Below, piece after piece: positions 17,124-25,816 of a stretch of 64,000 nucleotides of DNA. The DNA lies in assembly GCF_051201625.1 (NCBI RefSeq), contig NZ_CP179203.1, forward strand, positions 744,001 through 808,000. Reading direction: 5' to 3'. Position numbers and translations under genes: made by a program. Source of the stretch: Shimia sp051201625 (GTDB taxonomy: Bacteria; Pseudomonadota; Alphaproteobacteria; Rhodobacterales; Rhodobacteraceae). Each line of letters opens with the position of its first letter. Position 1 is the stretch's first letter. The notes under the pieces are model-generated. The model saw only the letters and a program-made list of their open reading frames with translations. It made no database searches and was not told the origin of the DNA.

Positions 17124-18761
17124 ATGTTTAACATAATCAAAATTGACAACCCGGAGTTTAACAAAATCGCTCTACTTGCCACGTATCAGACGATTTGCAT
17201 GGCCTTATTGGACACTATTGCATTAATACTTGCGGGGTTATTGGTCGGTGAACTAATATCATCTACTCCTGTAAGAGACAATTTCTTTGCAGATTTATTA
17301 TCATTGGTTGCTGGTAGTCCGACCATTATTATAATTATCCCTTTAATCGGCATTTTACGAATTATTCTGAAAATTTTTTCAACACAAAATATCCAGAGGC
17401 TGAGAACAACCTTAGTGAGTCATGTTTTGACCAGAAACTTGAATTCTAACGCACATATTATGGGTAACTTTTCCGAAAATGAACTTGTCAAAGAAAATCT
17501 GTCAGAAACTGATTTTCTGATGAATTCGTATATTATTCAGTACTTTCTTATTATTGAGAATAGCTTCGTGTTTGTATCGATTTGGCTAGCAACAGCTATG
17601 TTGAGTGTCGAGTTATTTATAAATATTTCAATAGTCATAGGAGTACTTGGATTAATATTCTTTATGATAACAAAGCGAGTTAATAGTTTGGCTTCTCAAG
17701 AGAGGCATATGGCAAACGCTAAGAGATTCGAGTTGATTTCTTCATTTTATTCCACAATGGTCACGTTACGATTGCAAAATTTGCTCGGAATTTATTTGCC
17801 TGTATTAGAAAAACAAAGCGCTAAATTCAGTAGCGCACTTGCACGAAATATGAATATCCAGGCTCTACCAAAAATCACAGTCGAGACTATGATCTACACG
17901 GCCTTAGCGTTTGTATTGGTATTCTTAAGTGAAAATGAAGCACTCGGCTCGTCTAGCCTAGCCATACTTTTTGTGTTGTTTATCCGAATTATGCCGTCTG
18001 CACAAAGTATGATTAAATCTACAAACCAAATGAGATTCGGCAGGAAAGCTTGGATCAGCGCTAATGCTAAATTGCGGCTCACTGAGAAGGCTTTCTGTGG
18101 ACCCTCACAGGCGGCAAACGACGCTGTGCTGCCTTTGAAGTTAAGATACCCTTCTCCACACTACACTTCCGAAATGACAATAGAAAGTGGTGAGAAAATA
18201 CAGCTCATTGGTCGATCGGGCTCAGGCAAATCCAATTTAATAAAGACTTGGCTGGGATTGAAAAAAGTTAAATGCGCTCCAGTAAGTAACATAGCCCCCC
18301 TGGAACAATACCTATATGGTTCGACCGGAAATGAAGTAATGTACATCTCACAAAGCGAACGTCTATTGTGGGGTACCGTTCAGTTCAACATAACATTAAG
18401 TGAAACACAAATTGACGAAGATCGGCTTAATTCCGCCTTGATACGAGCAGAGCTAGATTACAACGATGAATTTTTAGGCCGATTTGTGCATGGATTTGAC
18501 GAGTCTGTATCAGGAGGACAAAAGCAACGCATTCTTTTAGCAAGAGCATTTTATAAAAACCCCCAATTTTTAATACTAGACGAAGCGACTAGTGCAATTG
18601 ACGAAGAAACCGACTTTAAAGTATGGCAGACGCTACTTAACAGTGAGCTGACAATCCTATTTGTTTCGCATAGAAATTACAATATTTTCCATAAGTGCAA
18701 ACAGATACAGTTAAAAAAGGCGCAGAATGAACTCGCCAGTGCAACTTTACCCGCAGTATGA
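17124..18761 (+). CDS. ABC exporter (fused permease-ATPase), 3' end altered by IS30 insertion
   Basis: A 545-residue half-transporter. About six hydrophobic helices occupy residues 20-315, then an ATPase with Walker A GRSGSGKS (about 363-370), signature VSGGQKQR (about 462) and Walker B FLILDEATSAID (about 482-493). The switch histidine is in FVSHRN. It resembles MsbA-type polysaccharide or lipid flippases, so export of a glycan or lipid-linked intermediate is likely. The last ten codons (ELASATLPAV) and the stop are supplied by the left end of an IS30 element. The native C-terminus is therefore lost, though all ATPase motifs remain. AAGGAG stands seven bases before the start. Confidence 0.87.
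   Translation: MFNIIKIDNPEFNKIALLATYQTICMALLDTIALILAGLLVGELISSTPVRDNFFADLLSLVAGSPTIIIIIPLIGILRIILKIFSTQNIQRLRTTLVSHVLTRNLNSNAHIMGNFSENELVKENLSETDFLMNSYIIQYFLIIENSFVFVSIWLATAMLSVELFINISIVIGVLGLIFFMITKRVNSLASQERHMANAKRFELISSFYSTMVTLRLQNLLGIYLPVLEKQSAKFSSALARNMNIQALPKITVETMIYTALAFVLVFLSENEALGSSSLAILFVLFIRIMPSAQSMIKSTNQMRFGRKAWISANAKLRLTEKAFCGPSQAANDAVLPLKLRYPSPHYTSEMTIESGEKIQLIGRSGSGKSNLIKTWLGLKKVKCAPVSNIAPLEQYLYGSTGNEVMYISQSERLLWGTVQFNITLSETQIDEDRLNSALIRAELDYNDEFLGRFVHGFDESVSGGQKQRILLARAFYKNPQFLILDEATSAIDEETDFKVWQTLLNSELTILFVSHRNYNIFHKCKQIQLKKAQNELASATLPAV
18730..18745 (+). repeat. IS30 left inverted repeat
   Basis: AACTCGCCAGTGCAAC, a perfect inverted copy of the right end at 19768-19783. It is read as codons of the upstream ABC exporter. 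Confidence 0.9.
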
Positions 18762-18816
18762 TGCATGAGGCAGCGATGCCCAAGTGTCTCTGACCGTCTA
18801 AAGTAAAGGAACACGA

Positions 18817-19785
18817 ATGCGAGCTTACCCCCGCCTCAATGAAGGTCAGCGTAACCAAATTTATGCTCTGAAGAAAGCTGGATTTACACAGCGCGCAATT
18901 GCTGAGCAGATCGCCATCGACAAATCGACGATTAGTCGTGAGTTGAAGCGCAACAAAGGTCTGCGTGGGTATCGACCAAAACAAGCGCATCGGCTGGCCA
19001 AAGCGCGACGATCTGGTATTTCGCGCAGCCGTATTTCGGCTGTGACTTGGACTGGAATTGAAAAAATGCTCCGCGAAGATTGGAGCCCCGAACAGATCAA
19101 TGGTCACCAGAAAACCAATGGCGAACCAAGTGTCAGCCCTGAGTGGATCTATCAGTATATCTACACCGATAAGCGGTTCAGTGGCGACCTCCACACTCAT
19201 CTTAGATGCCAAAAGAAGCGGCGAAAGCGCTATGGTAGTATCGAACGACGTGGCCAAATCAAGAACCGTGTCTCCATTGAAAAACGCCCTGAAATTGTCG
19301 ACTTACGCAGCCGTGTCGGAGATTGGGAGGCCGATACGGTGATTGGCAAACAGGGGCATTCAGTCCGGGTGACACTTATCGAGCGCAAGACACGATTTAC
19401 CGTGGCAATCAAATCCGCCAATAAAACAGCGCAGGCTGTCACGGATGCAATTTGTGAGAATTTGAAACCCTATCAGGACCGTGTCCTGACTTTGACCTAC
19501 GATAATGGCCGGGAATTTGCGTACCATGAAGAGATAACCAGCAAGCTGATGGCTCCAGGTTTCTTTGCTCACCCCTATCATTCTTGGGAGCGGGGCCTCA
19601 ACGAAAACACCAATGGCCTGATCCGCCAATACATCCCAAAGGGAAAAGATATCGATGATTTGAGCAATGAGTATGTCGCCGAGATCGTGGAGAAGATAAA
19701 TAACCGACCGAGGAAATGCCTTGGCTTCAAGACGCCAAATCAGCTATTCACTGGTCATCAACCGCCTGTTGCACTGGCGAGTTGA
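18817..19785 (+). CDS. IS30-family transposase
   Basis: A 322-residue DDE transposase. The N-terminal HTH is FTQRAIAEQIAIDKSTISRE (about 25-44). The catalytic residues appear as D in GDWEADTV, D in TYDNGREF, and E in WERGLNENTNGLIRQY. It is full length, without stops or frameshifts, and AAAGGA precedes the ATG by six bases, so it may be active. The stop codon lies across the outer edge of the right inverted repeat. It would mobilise the element by cut-and-paste or circle intermediates typical of the family. Confidence 0.96.
   Translation: MRAYPRLNEGQRNQIYALKKAGFTQRAIAEQIAIDKSTISRELKRNKGLRGYRPKQAHRLAKARRSGISRSRISAVTWTGIEKMLREDWSPEQINGHQKTNGEPSVSPEWIYQYIYTDKRFSGDLHTHLRCQKKRRKRYGSIERRGQIKNRVSIEKRPEIVDLRSRVGDWEADTVIGKQGHSVRVTLIERKTRFTVAIKSANKTAQAVTDAICENLKPYQDRVLTLTYDNGREFAYHEEITSKLMAPGFFAHPYHSWERGLNENTNGLIRQYIPKGKDIDDLSNEYVAEIVEKINNRPRKCLGFKTPNQLFTGHQPPVALAS
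19768..19783 (-). repeat. IS30 right inverted repeat
   Basis: GTTGCACTGGCGAGTT is the reverse complement of the left repeat at 18730-18745 and forms the end of the transposase gene. Confidence 0.9.
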
Positions 19786-19807
19786 AACCGCGAGGTAAAT
19801 TATCTGA

Positions 19808-20767
19808 ATGACCGTTCTAATCACCTGTTTAACTTGGTACTTCAGTGTAATGGGGGCCACTTTATCCTCTTCTAAAAGTCTGATATTTTCACTGATTTGT
19901 ATTACAGTATTTACGTTGCTTTACTCAGGTGGGCTTGATTATGAGGCTTACAGCAATGTTGTATCTCGGCTTGACTTCAACCATGTTAACCCAGAACGAT
20001 TATCTCTATATATTTACTCATTTTTTTTTGGCACCATAACCGTGGATGTTATGAAAATTATAGCTTTGCCAATTTATTTTTTATCTATTGATACCTTCGC
20101 CCGTAGAAAATTACGATTTAGCAAATATCAACGCATACTAATGCACCTTTTTATGTTCATGATCCCACTTGGGTACATCGCGGCATTAACTGTTTTTCGT
20201 CAAACTTTGGCGCTCTCTTTTTTGCTTTTGATGCTTTCATCTAAATTTTGGCTAAGCAAAACCTCGTTATTCGTGGCTTCAGCAATTCATCATTTGAGCT
20301 TCCCCCTTGCTTATATCGCAGTTAAAACCGAACGGTACTATGCAGTTTTATGGCTGATTATGTTATTTTCCTTCATTATTTTTGCTGATATTATCGGAAT
20401 CTATGAATCATTTAAGAAACTGGATTTTTCACGCTCGTACTCATATTTTTTGTTTCTAATATCGATTTTCTTCACTTTGATGGCGCTCTTAAATATCAAG
20501 AAGAATAAGATATTATTATTAAATTTATTCGCGTTGTTAATAATATCAGCTACCGTGATATTTAAATTTTTACCAGCTGATCTTGTAACGCGCAGTGGTA
20601 ACTATTTTGTCATACCTCTTACTGTGTCACTCGCACGCTTCACATCTGGTTTGTCGCATAAATATAATACTAGAGTGATTGTAGTTGTGTGTATACTAAC
20701 ATGCCTCGCAACACCAATTCTTATTTTTGATAGACCTGAATATCATCTTGCAATTTCTGCATTATAA
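19808..20767 (+). CDS. EpsG/Wzy-like polysaccharide polymerase
   Basis: A 319-residue, very hydrophobic protein with roughly ten predicted membrane segments. The EpsG-type sequence GGLDYEAYSNVV lies near residues 40-51, and the C-terminus reads FLPADLVTRSGNYF ... DRPEYHLAIS. Such proteins polymerise lipid-linked repeat units at the periplasmic face. A truncated homologue of the same C-terminus occurs at 31209-31460. It begins 24 bases after the IS30 end with an in-frame TGA directly before the ATG, so loss of some N-terminal residues cannot be excluded. It precedes a KpsS-like gene by one base. The polymerase role is inferred from family and context. Confidence 0.75.
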   Translation: MTVLITCLTWYFSVMGATLSSSKSLIFSLICITVFTLLYSGGLDYEAYSNVVSRLDFNHVNPERLSLYIYSFFFGTITVDVMKIIALPIYFLSIDTFARRKLRFSKYQRILMHLFMFMIPLGYIAALTVFRQTLALSFLLLMLSSKFWLSKTSLFVASAIHHLSFPLAYIAVKTERYYAVLWLIMLFSFIIFADIIGIYESFKKLDFSRSYSYFLFLISIFFTLMALLNIKKNKILLLNLFALLIISATVIFKFLPADLVTRSGNYFVIPLTVSLARFTSGLSHKYNTRVIVVVCILTCLATPILIFDRPEYHLAISAL

Positions 20768-20768
20768 T

Positions 20769-21835
20769 ATGAAAAAAAATAAAGATATTGGCGTATTGAT
20801 AGGTAATAGAGAGCGGTGTCAATTTTTTCTCCGGCGAATTGCTCTTTTGAAGGATGATGAATTCATATTCTATCACTCCAATCTTTACTCGTATTTCTGG
20901 TCAAAATTTCATACGCAATCACAGATTAAACACCGATTATTAAAGTACAATAACAGTAATGTAACGATACGTTGTATTGAAACTTACCACAGTCGATTCA
21001 ATGCAATATTCGCCCTGAATTTAAACCTGATAGAAAAAACTCATGATGAGTTTTGGCTCTTTAACGGCTTTCAAAGTGTAGCAAGTCAAATTTACAATAT
21101 GTTAAAATGTGAGACATTCCGTTTTTTTGAAATCGGTAACTGTCCCAATAAATATCAAGTCAATACAAGTGGCATTAATGCTGATGCGTGCCTAACTGAA
21201 CTAAGCGAGATTAAGACGGGATTTGATAGCCATTTAGCGTCTTTAACCGCTTACATCCCACCACATACGAAGAGAAAGTTATCAGGGGCCATGTTGGAAT
21301 ATGTATTTAACACTACAGGCTCAAAGTTATTTAAAACAGCGGCTCCGCGCGCAACAATTCTTGGCACTATACGTTACGCAATTGAGATCCTTAAAACACA
21401 AAAATTATTAAGAGATACAGAAACATCAAATTGCCTGCGAAATACAACCTTTTTGTCGGACAAGTTGAGAAAGACAGTCAAATAACTTTCCAAAGTGAAG
21501 AGACAAATTTATCAGCTCTCAAAAAGTGGTTTAAGGAACATCACGATACCGACTTACCCTTAGTGTACAGATATCATCCAAGTGAAAAAAGCTATGATAG
21601 TGCGTTGATCATTGAGCGTTTTTGCTATGCAAATGGTATAATTATCTCTAACTATGCGTCCATAATTTCTGCCTTGGAGAGCGCGGTTACAGTGACATTG
21701 ATCAATTCAACATCAGGAATGCATGCATTGTTGTTGGGGAAAGACGTAAAAGTGTTGGGACGAGCGATATATGAGCATTGGAATCGTTATAATACGTACT
21801 ATTTCGCGACAGAGGTGCTAAATGATGATCTTTAG
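20769..21835 (+). pseudogene. KpsS-like capsule (Capsule_synth family) protein, frameshifted
   Basis: Two overlapping frames together encode one KpsS-like protein. Frame one (20769-21485) carries FFEIGNCPNKYQ and IPPHTKRKLSG. Frame two (21431-21835) continues with LPAKYNLFVGQV, YRYHPSEKSY and INSTSGMHALLLGKDV. The intact homologue at 31457-32530 covers both in a single frame with matching motifs and length (357 residues). Adding one T in the run at about 21431 (AAATTGCC to AAATTTGCC) restores a continuous reading frame of 355 residues. The family transfers Kdo in capsule linker synthesis. The cause is a one-base deletion, a sequencing error or, less likely, recoding. Confidence 0.88.
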
Positions 21836-22532
21836 TTCAAGAAAATATCGAAATATAGTTAAGCAGATATTTTTGCGCTGCCGCACATTGGACTTTTACT
21901 TCGGTCAAAGGGCGATATTGGATAAGGATCTTAAGCTAATATATATACCGCTTCCCAAATGCGCCAATTCTCACGTAAAAAAAGCTTTACTTGCGTCACG
22001 CCAAACTCGTAATGAATTTAGGGTTCATGATCCGCGTAATTTCAGTTGGTTACACCCACGAAAAATTACACAATACGCGCAGTCTGGCGAATACCATATT
22101 TTTTGCATTATTCGGGAACCAAGAGAAAGGATTTTTAGCGCTTATAAAAATAAGGTCCTAGATCAATCAGCAACATTCTTACCGGTTCGAGACTTGGGTT
22201 TATCGCAGGGCGACACCATCGGCAAGTTCGTCCAGGCAATTATTACATGGCCTAAAATGCTGCTTAATGATCACTTTAAACCGCAAATCGATCTTCTGAA
22301 GGGTTATAATTTTAACGAGATTAAATTCTATTCGCTTGAAAATCAGATTGATATGCTAACACTAGAAAAAAAACTGACTTCCCACGGCTGTCATATTGAT
22401 TTACTCCAGCGTACGAACCGCTCGTCTAATACAAATATTTTCGTGACGGCGGAAACTGAAAATAAGTTAAGCCATTTTCTTAAAGAAGACTTCGATTTTT
22501 ATATCTCTATGCAGAAGAAGTCCGATATTTGA
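21822..22532 (+). CDS. Sulfotransferase family protein
   Basis: A 236-residue protein. The 5'-phosphosulfate loop is seen as LIYIPLPKCANSHVKKAL (PKCANS at 45-50) and the 3'-phosphate site as IIREPRERIFSAYKN (97-110). These are the two PAPS-binding elements of the Sulfotransfer_2 (carbohydrate sulfotransferase) type. It starts inside the end of the frameshifted KpsS-like gene, with GAGGT five bases upstream, so it was co-translated with it. PAPS would come from the cysD-cysNC pair 4 kb downstream. It probably sulfates the capsule or EPS; the site on the sugar is unknown. Confidence 0.85.
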   Translation: MMIFSSRKYRNIVKQIFLRCRTLDFYFGQRAILDKDLKLIYIPLPKCANSHVKKALLASRQTRNEFRVHDPRNFSWLHPRKITQYAQSGEYHIFCIIREPRERIFSAYKNKVLDQSATFLPVRDLGLSQGDTIGKFVQAIITWPKMLLNDHFKPQIDLLKGYNFNEIKFYSLENQIDMLTLEKKLTSHGCHIDLLQRTNRSSNTNIFVTAETENKLSHFLKEDFDFYISMQKKSDI

Positions 22533-22671
22533 GAAGAATATTACGTATGATAATTATCGACTTAGTAAAGCACGCTTGTTCACTATATGTTTAACCGAAA
22601 TATAATCCGTATTACCTTAAGTTCTACGGTAAAAATCTCTAAAGATCTTTGACTTGAGGACTGATAATTAC

Positions 22672-23514
22672 ATGATAAAAAAAAGTACTGCTAGCATTCA
22701 TTCCACCTCAGCTTTTCGTATGAATATTAGTTGCGACAACGAGACGTGTGGATGTCGAACCTCAAATTTCTTATGGATATCCCACAAACTTAAGTTGATC
22801 TATATCGAAGTTCCAAAAAACGCCTGTTCTACAATAAAAGCAAGCTTTGATATTAAAATAAGTGACGATCATATCATTGAAGCGTACCTGAGGAAAACCA
22901 TATTCCAAAAGAGTACAAATACCACATTGCAACCTATCGGGTTTGGCAACTTAATAAATATTAAACTCCTCAAAAAGAAGATGAACGATTTTATGATTAA
23001 AATCGATGAGGGTGATACAGAAACAGTAGCGCAGGGGAAATTCGGATTTCAGCATAGTTTTGATTCGCCAATCGAACTTGCAGCACGCAACCCTGACTAT
23101 CAAGTCTTCACCGTCACACGTGACCCCCTAGACCGCTTTATGAGCGGCCTGAATATGTTTTATAACGTCAAAAATACCAATAGGCGCTTAAAGCGCTTAT
23201 CGCATTCAAGACTTACTTTTTCCGATGGGATAGATGTAAATTCGGCTGCTCAAGATATATTATCCGCCCCAAATCATCACTTCGAACCAGTTCACAGCTT
23301 TTGTGGTGGTATTCCTGCTAGTCAGATTACATTAGTTCCATTAGACTTAGTAACTAAATTCTTAGAATCTAAGTTAATCAAAGTACGCATACGTAATGTA
23401 GCAACTGCAAAACTTTTTACTTCTAAAGAACTTTCTCATGATAACTTAACTAAAATTACCGCTAAATATTACGTCGATAAAATATTATTTAAAGAGGCGG
23501 CCACCTACACTTAA
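22672..23514 (+). CDS. Sulfotransferase family protein
   Basis: About 280 residues. The PAPS-binding loop is IEVPKNACSTIKASF (PKNACST at 48-54) and the 3'-phosphate site is VTRDPLDRFMSGL (about 146-158), again the Sulfotransfer_2 pattern. An odd N-terminal stretch, CDNETCGCRTSNF (21-33), has three clustered cysteines. ATG 22672 is used; a TTG at 22654 is also open. GAGGA stands 11 bases upstream, a weak spacing. It is a separate gene from the preceding sulfotransferase, not a duplicate by eye, so two different sulfation positions are possible. Confidence 0.82.
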   Translation: MIKKSTASIHSTSAFRMNISCDNETCGCRTSNFLWISHKLKLIYIEVPKNACSTIKASFDIKISDDHIIEAYLRKTIFQKSTNTTLQPIGFGNLINIKLLKKKMNDFMIKIDEGDTETVAQGKFGFQHSFDSPIELAARNPDYQVFTVTRDPLDRFMSGLNMFYNVKNTNRRLKRLSHSRLTFSDGIDVNSAAQDILSAPNHHFEPVHSFCGGIPASQITLVPLDLVTKFLESKLIKVRIRNVATAKLFTSKELSHDNLTKITAKYYVDKILFKEAATYT

Positions 23515-23873
23515 AAAGTGAAGTAATATAATCAAAATTTTTGCTCCGTGTATGTTTTCTTAAACATACTTATATATCTTAAGAAATTTTGAACCTTTAG
23601 AATTGATTGTTTGAGAAAAGTTTGGCAAAACGGATCATTGATACTTGGATCGGGTTCTACAACTCCGAGCGCTCTCACACCGCCCTTGATAAACGCACGC
23701 CAGACATCGCATACATGGCAACGCGGAGAAACGAGAAGTGGCATGAAAACACACCAGATGCATCTTAGCCAAGCCGCAAACCTGTCCTAAAAGCAGGACC
23801 ACTGCAGATTGAACACCTAAGGTTAAGGGTCGATTCAATTTTTAATCAAACTGTAAATAAGGAATAAATTAAA
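23515..23873. other. Intergenic region with IS3 remnant
   Basis: 359 bases between the second sulfotransferase and the methyltransferase. It holds the IS3-type remnant and its terminal repeat region, then about 65 AT-rich bases that may carry the methyltransferase promoter. No other gene is seen. Confidence 0.6.
23607..23768 (+). pseudogene. IS3-family transposase OrfB remnant (C-terminus)
   Basis: An open stretch reading SLAKRIIDTWIGFYNSERSH followed by TALDKRTPDIAYMA. This is the C-terminal end of IS3-type integrase-core transposases (FYNxxRPHxALxxxTPxxAY). Only about 50 residues are left; the rest of the element is gone. After the stop, the sequence up to about 23805 (CCTGTCCTAAAAGCAGGACC) looks like the element's terminal repeat region. 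It marks an older rearrangement inside the polysaccharide region. Confidence 0.75.
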
Positions 23874-24578
23874 ATGCTCAGAAAGTTCAAACGTGTTTTT
23901 TCTAAATTTAATCCACACTTGCTGAGCCTTCCAAAGACACAGTTAGTTTCAAAATATAAGCTGTCTGGCGTAGCATTGAACCACCTGATCAATGAGGAAA
24001 AATTTAACACGGTTCTCGATATTGGTAGTGGGAGTGGGGCGCATGCTGATGAATTCGAAAATGCTGGCAAAGATGTAACCCGCTTTGATTTTGGCAAATC
24101 TCGAGCTTTTACTGATGATGGGAAGGTACTTATTGGTGACTTTGTAGAATACGACTTTGATTCAAAATTCGATTTAGTCTGGGCCTCTCATGTACTGGAG
24201 CACACGGTACACACCCACACTTTTTTAACAAAGATTCGGGCGGTAACCAAGCCAGGTGGTTTAGTAGCCATTACTGTTCCGCCTGCTAAACCAGAATTTG
24301 TCGGAGGTCACGTTACTCTTTGGACACCCGCACTTCTTTTGTACAGGTTGGTTCTAGCTGGTTTTGATTGCTCCAAAGCGCAAGTTTTCGTTTACGGATA
24401 TAACATATCTGTTGTTCTAAACGTATGCGAAAACAATCTTGATATTTCTGAGCTAGCTTGGGATTTCAACGATATCGACCGTCTAAAGATGTGGTTTCCA
24501 GAAGATTTAGTATCTAAAACGAATGGTTCTAAATATGGAAAAATTTTTAAAGGTGTAGATAACTTTTTCGCCACTTAA
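23874..24578 (+). CDS. Class I SAM-dependent methyltransferase
   Basis: A 234-residue Rossmann methyltransferase. SAM motif I is LDIGSGSGAHADEF (48-61), the acidic motif II is FDFGKS, and the post-motif region is FDLVWASHVLEH with KPGGLVAITVPP. This is the Methyltransf_11 type seen in polysaccharide and natural-product loci. It probably methylates a sugar hydroxyl or carboxyl of the glycan, by context only. It is flanked by an IS3 remnant on one side and a 450-base AT-rich gap on the other, so it may be transcribed on its own. Confidence 0.85.
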   Translation: MLRKFKRVFSKFNPHLLSLPKTQLVSKYKLSGVALNHLINEEKFNTVLDIGSGSGAHADEFENAGKDVTRFDFGKSRAFTDDGKVLIGDFVEYDFDSKFDLVWASHVLEHTVHTHTFLTKIRAVTKPGGLVAITVPPAKPEFVGGHVTLWTPALLLYRLVLAGFDCSKAQVFVYGYNISVVLNVCENNLDISELAWDFNDIDRLKMWFPEDLVSKTNGSKYGKIFKGVDNFFAT

Positions 24579-25027
24579 ACTTGTTGCGAGCCTCAAAATT
24601 GATGGCACATTCTTTATTCAATCTAATTATTAATAAAAAAATGGGGCAATAAATTATTTTATTAATTAATAAATACTTGGTACTTAATACTTGTTAAATT
24701 ATTCTCCAAAGCGCTGCAAAGAATTTAACACGCGATTCATGATGACATGTTGTTTTGGAAGTTAGGAATTCTTTGTTCTGACGCACTATATGAGTTAGTG
24801 TCCTGGGTTTCACTTACCTCCAAAAATGTGTCTGGGACGGTTGAAGGATGATAATGATAATGATAATGATAATGCTGATGTATCTTCGAAAATTATGTTG
24901 TTTACTTGGCTATGATACACGCTAAAAATACTGGTTACTTATTTGATTGGTTGTGTAACAACCCTTATACTATATGATTTTTATGGACCTGAAATTTTGG
25001 AATTAAATATAACTAAGGCAGCAACGA
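24579..25027. other. AT-rich intergenic region with a short tandem repeat
   Basis: 449 bases without a convincing ORF. They hold a (GATAAT)x4 hexamer repeat at 24850-24873 and long A/T runs. The promoter of the glycosyltransferase gene at 25028 should lie here. The rest shows no recognised feature. Confidence 0.6.
24850..24873 (+). repeat. (GATAAT)x4 tandem hexamer repeat
   Basis: Four perfect copies of GATAAT, 155 bases upstream of the glycosyltransferase-like gene. Repeat tracts of this kind can vary in copy number and alter promoter spacing. Confidence 0.85.
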
Positions 25028-25795
25028 GTGAGTGAAAAGTTATGTTATATTTTCACTGGTGAGCCACGGCTCATAAGTAAAAATAAGTCGTACTTGCGTG
25101 ACACACTTTCGAAAGGTGATGTGTACGTTGTATCAGATGAATCAATGGACTGGCCTATTATAGACGGGATTAAATATTTTTTTTGTCGTGATTATCCAGA
25201 GTATAGAGAGCGCGAGAGCTATGTTAGGGATGTATTGAGATGTGCTCCACTATTGCAATGGTTAAAATTAGAATTTTTTTTGCAGAAGGTTAATTTGGAT
25301 TCATACGATATTGTGATTAAGTTACGTACTGATGTTGTTTTTCCTTTAGTGCTAAAGACCCGTTTTGAGCCTAACACTCTTTACTTGAATTCGGATTATG
25401 TATTTGGGGGAAGAGCTGACTGCTTTAAGGTTATCTCAGGATTTTTCACGTGGGCTATTGATAACTATTATGAAAACCATGAATTTATAACCCTTAATTT
25501 ATTAAAAATCAGTGATTGTCACATGGATGCGGGAAAATTTCATTGGCTAAAGCTTCCAAAATTTATGGTTTTATTTTCTTATCGAAGACGTATCACAAAT
25601 ATCTTTATCAGGGTATTCTCAAAAAAAATAACAAATTACCGTAAATCGGATGTGGCATTTGTAACAAGGCGAAACTGGAAGAAATGGAAATTTATGTCAG
25701 AACCGGCTTTTTTACATTATATCCTCAATGCCGGTTTTACCGTTAAGAAAATATCAGACGACTGGATTAAGTTAGATGACGCAAGACATAAGTAA
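25028..25795 (+). CDS. WavE-like putative glycosyltransferase
   Basis: A 255-residue protein with a YDIVIKLRTDVVF motif (93-105), which resembles the KxRxD segment of WavE-type LPS-core/surface glycan glycosyltransferases. The N-terminus CYIFTGEPRL fits a GT-A-like first strand. There is no signal peptide; a basic region near 180-210 may contact the membrane. The start is GTG, with AAGG nine bases before it. Its base composition is as AT-rich as that of the upstream block. The next gene, cysD, begins 21 bases after the stop and is much more GC-rich, so a junction lies here. The family assignment is tentative. Confidence 0.6.
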   Translation: MSEKLCYIFTGEPRLISKNKSYLRDTLSKGDVYVVSDESMDWPIIDGIKYFFCRDYPEYRERESYVRDVLRCAPLLQWLKLEFFLQKVNLDSYDIVIKLRTDVVFPLVLKTRFEPNTLYLNSDYVFGGRADCFKVISGFFTWAIDNYYENHEFITLNLLKISDCHMDAGKFHWLKLPKFMVLFSYRRRITNIFIRVFSKKITNYRKSDVAFVTRRNWKKWKFMSEPAFLHYILNAGFTVKKISDDWIKLDDARHK

Positions 25796-25816
25796 CGCGG
25801 TAGTGGAGTAGGAGCG

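Larger units (their letters stand above)
18730..19783 (+). mobile_element. IS30-family insertion sequence, complete
   Basis: A 1.05-kb element bounded by 16-bp perfect terminal inverted repeats AACTCGCCAGTGCAAC (18730-18745 and, inverted, 19768-19783), with one intact transposase gene. Length, single ORF and DDE transposase type fit IS30. The outer flanks do not show an obvious 2-3 bp target duplication, so the ends may have been rearranged after insertion. It separates the ABC exporter from the Wzy-like gene. Its GC is higher than that of the surrounding polysaccharide genes. Confidence 0.93.

Noticed and set aside
18727..19786. Target-site duplication of the IS30 element
   Set aside because: Bases outside the two inverted repeats do not match for 2-3 positions, so no duplication could be claimed.
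24841..24880. CRISPR-like repeat
   Set aside because: It is a simple hexamer tandem repeat without spacers; no cas genes or repeat-spacer array are seen anywhere in the window.
25797..25803. GCGGTAG before cysD as a second ops site
   Set aside because: Only seven bases match, such heptamers occur by chance several times per window, and the rest of the element is absent.
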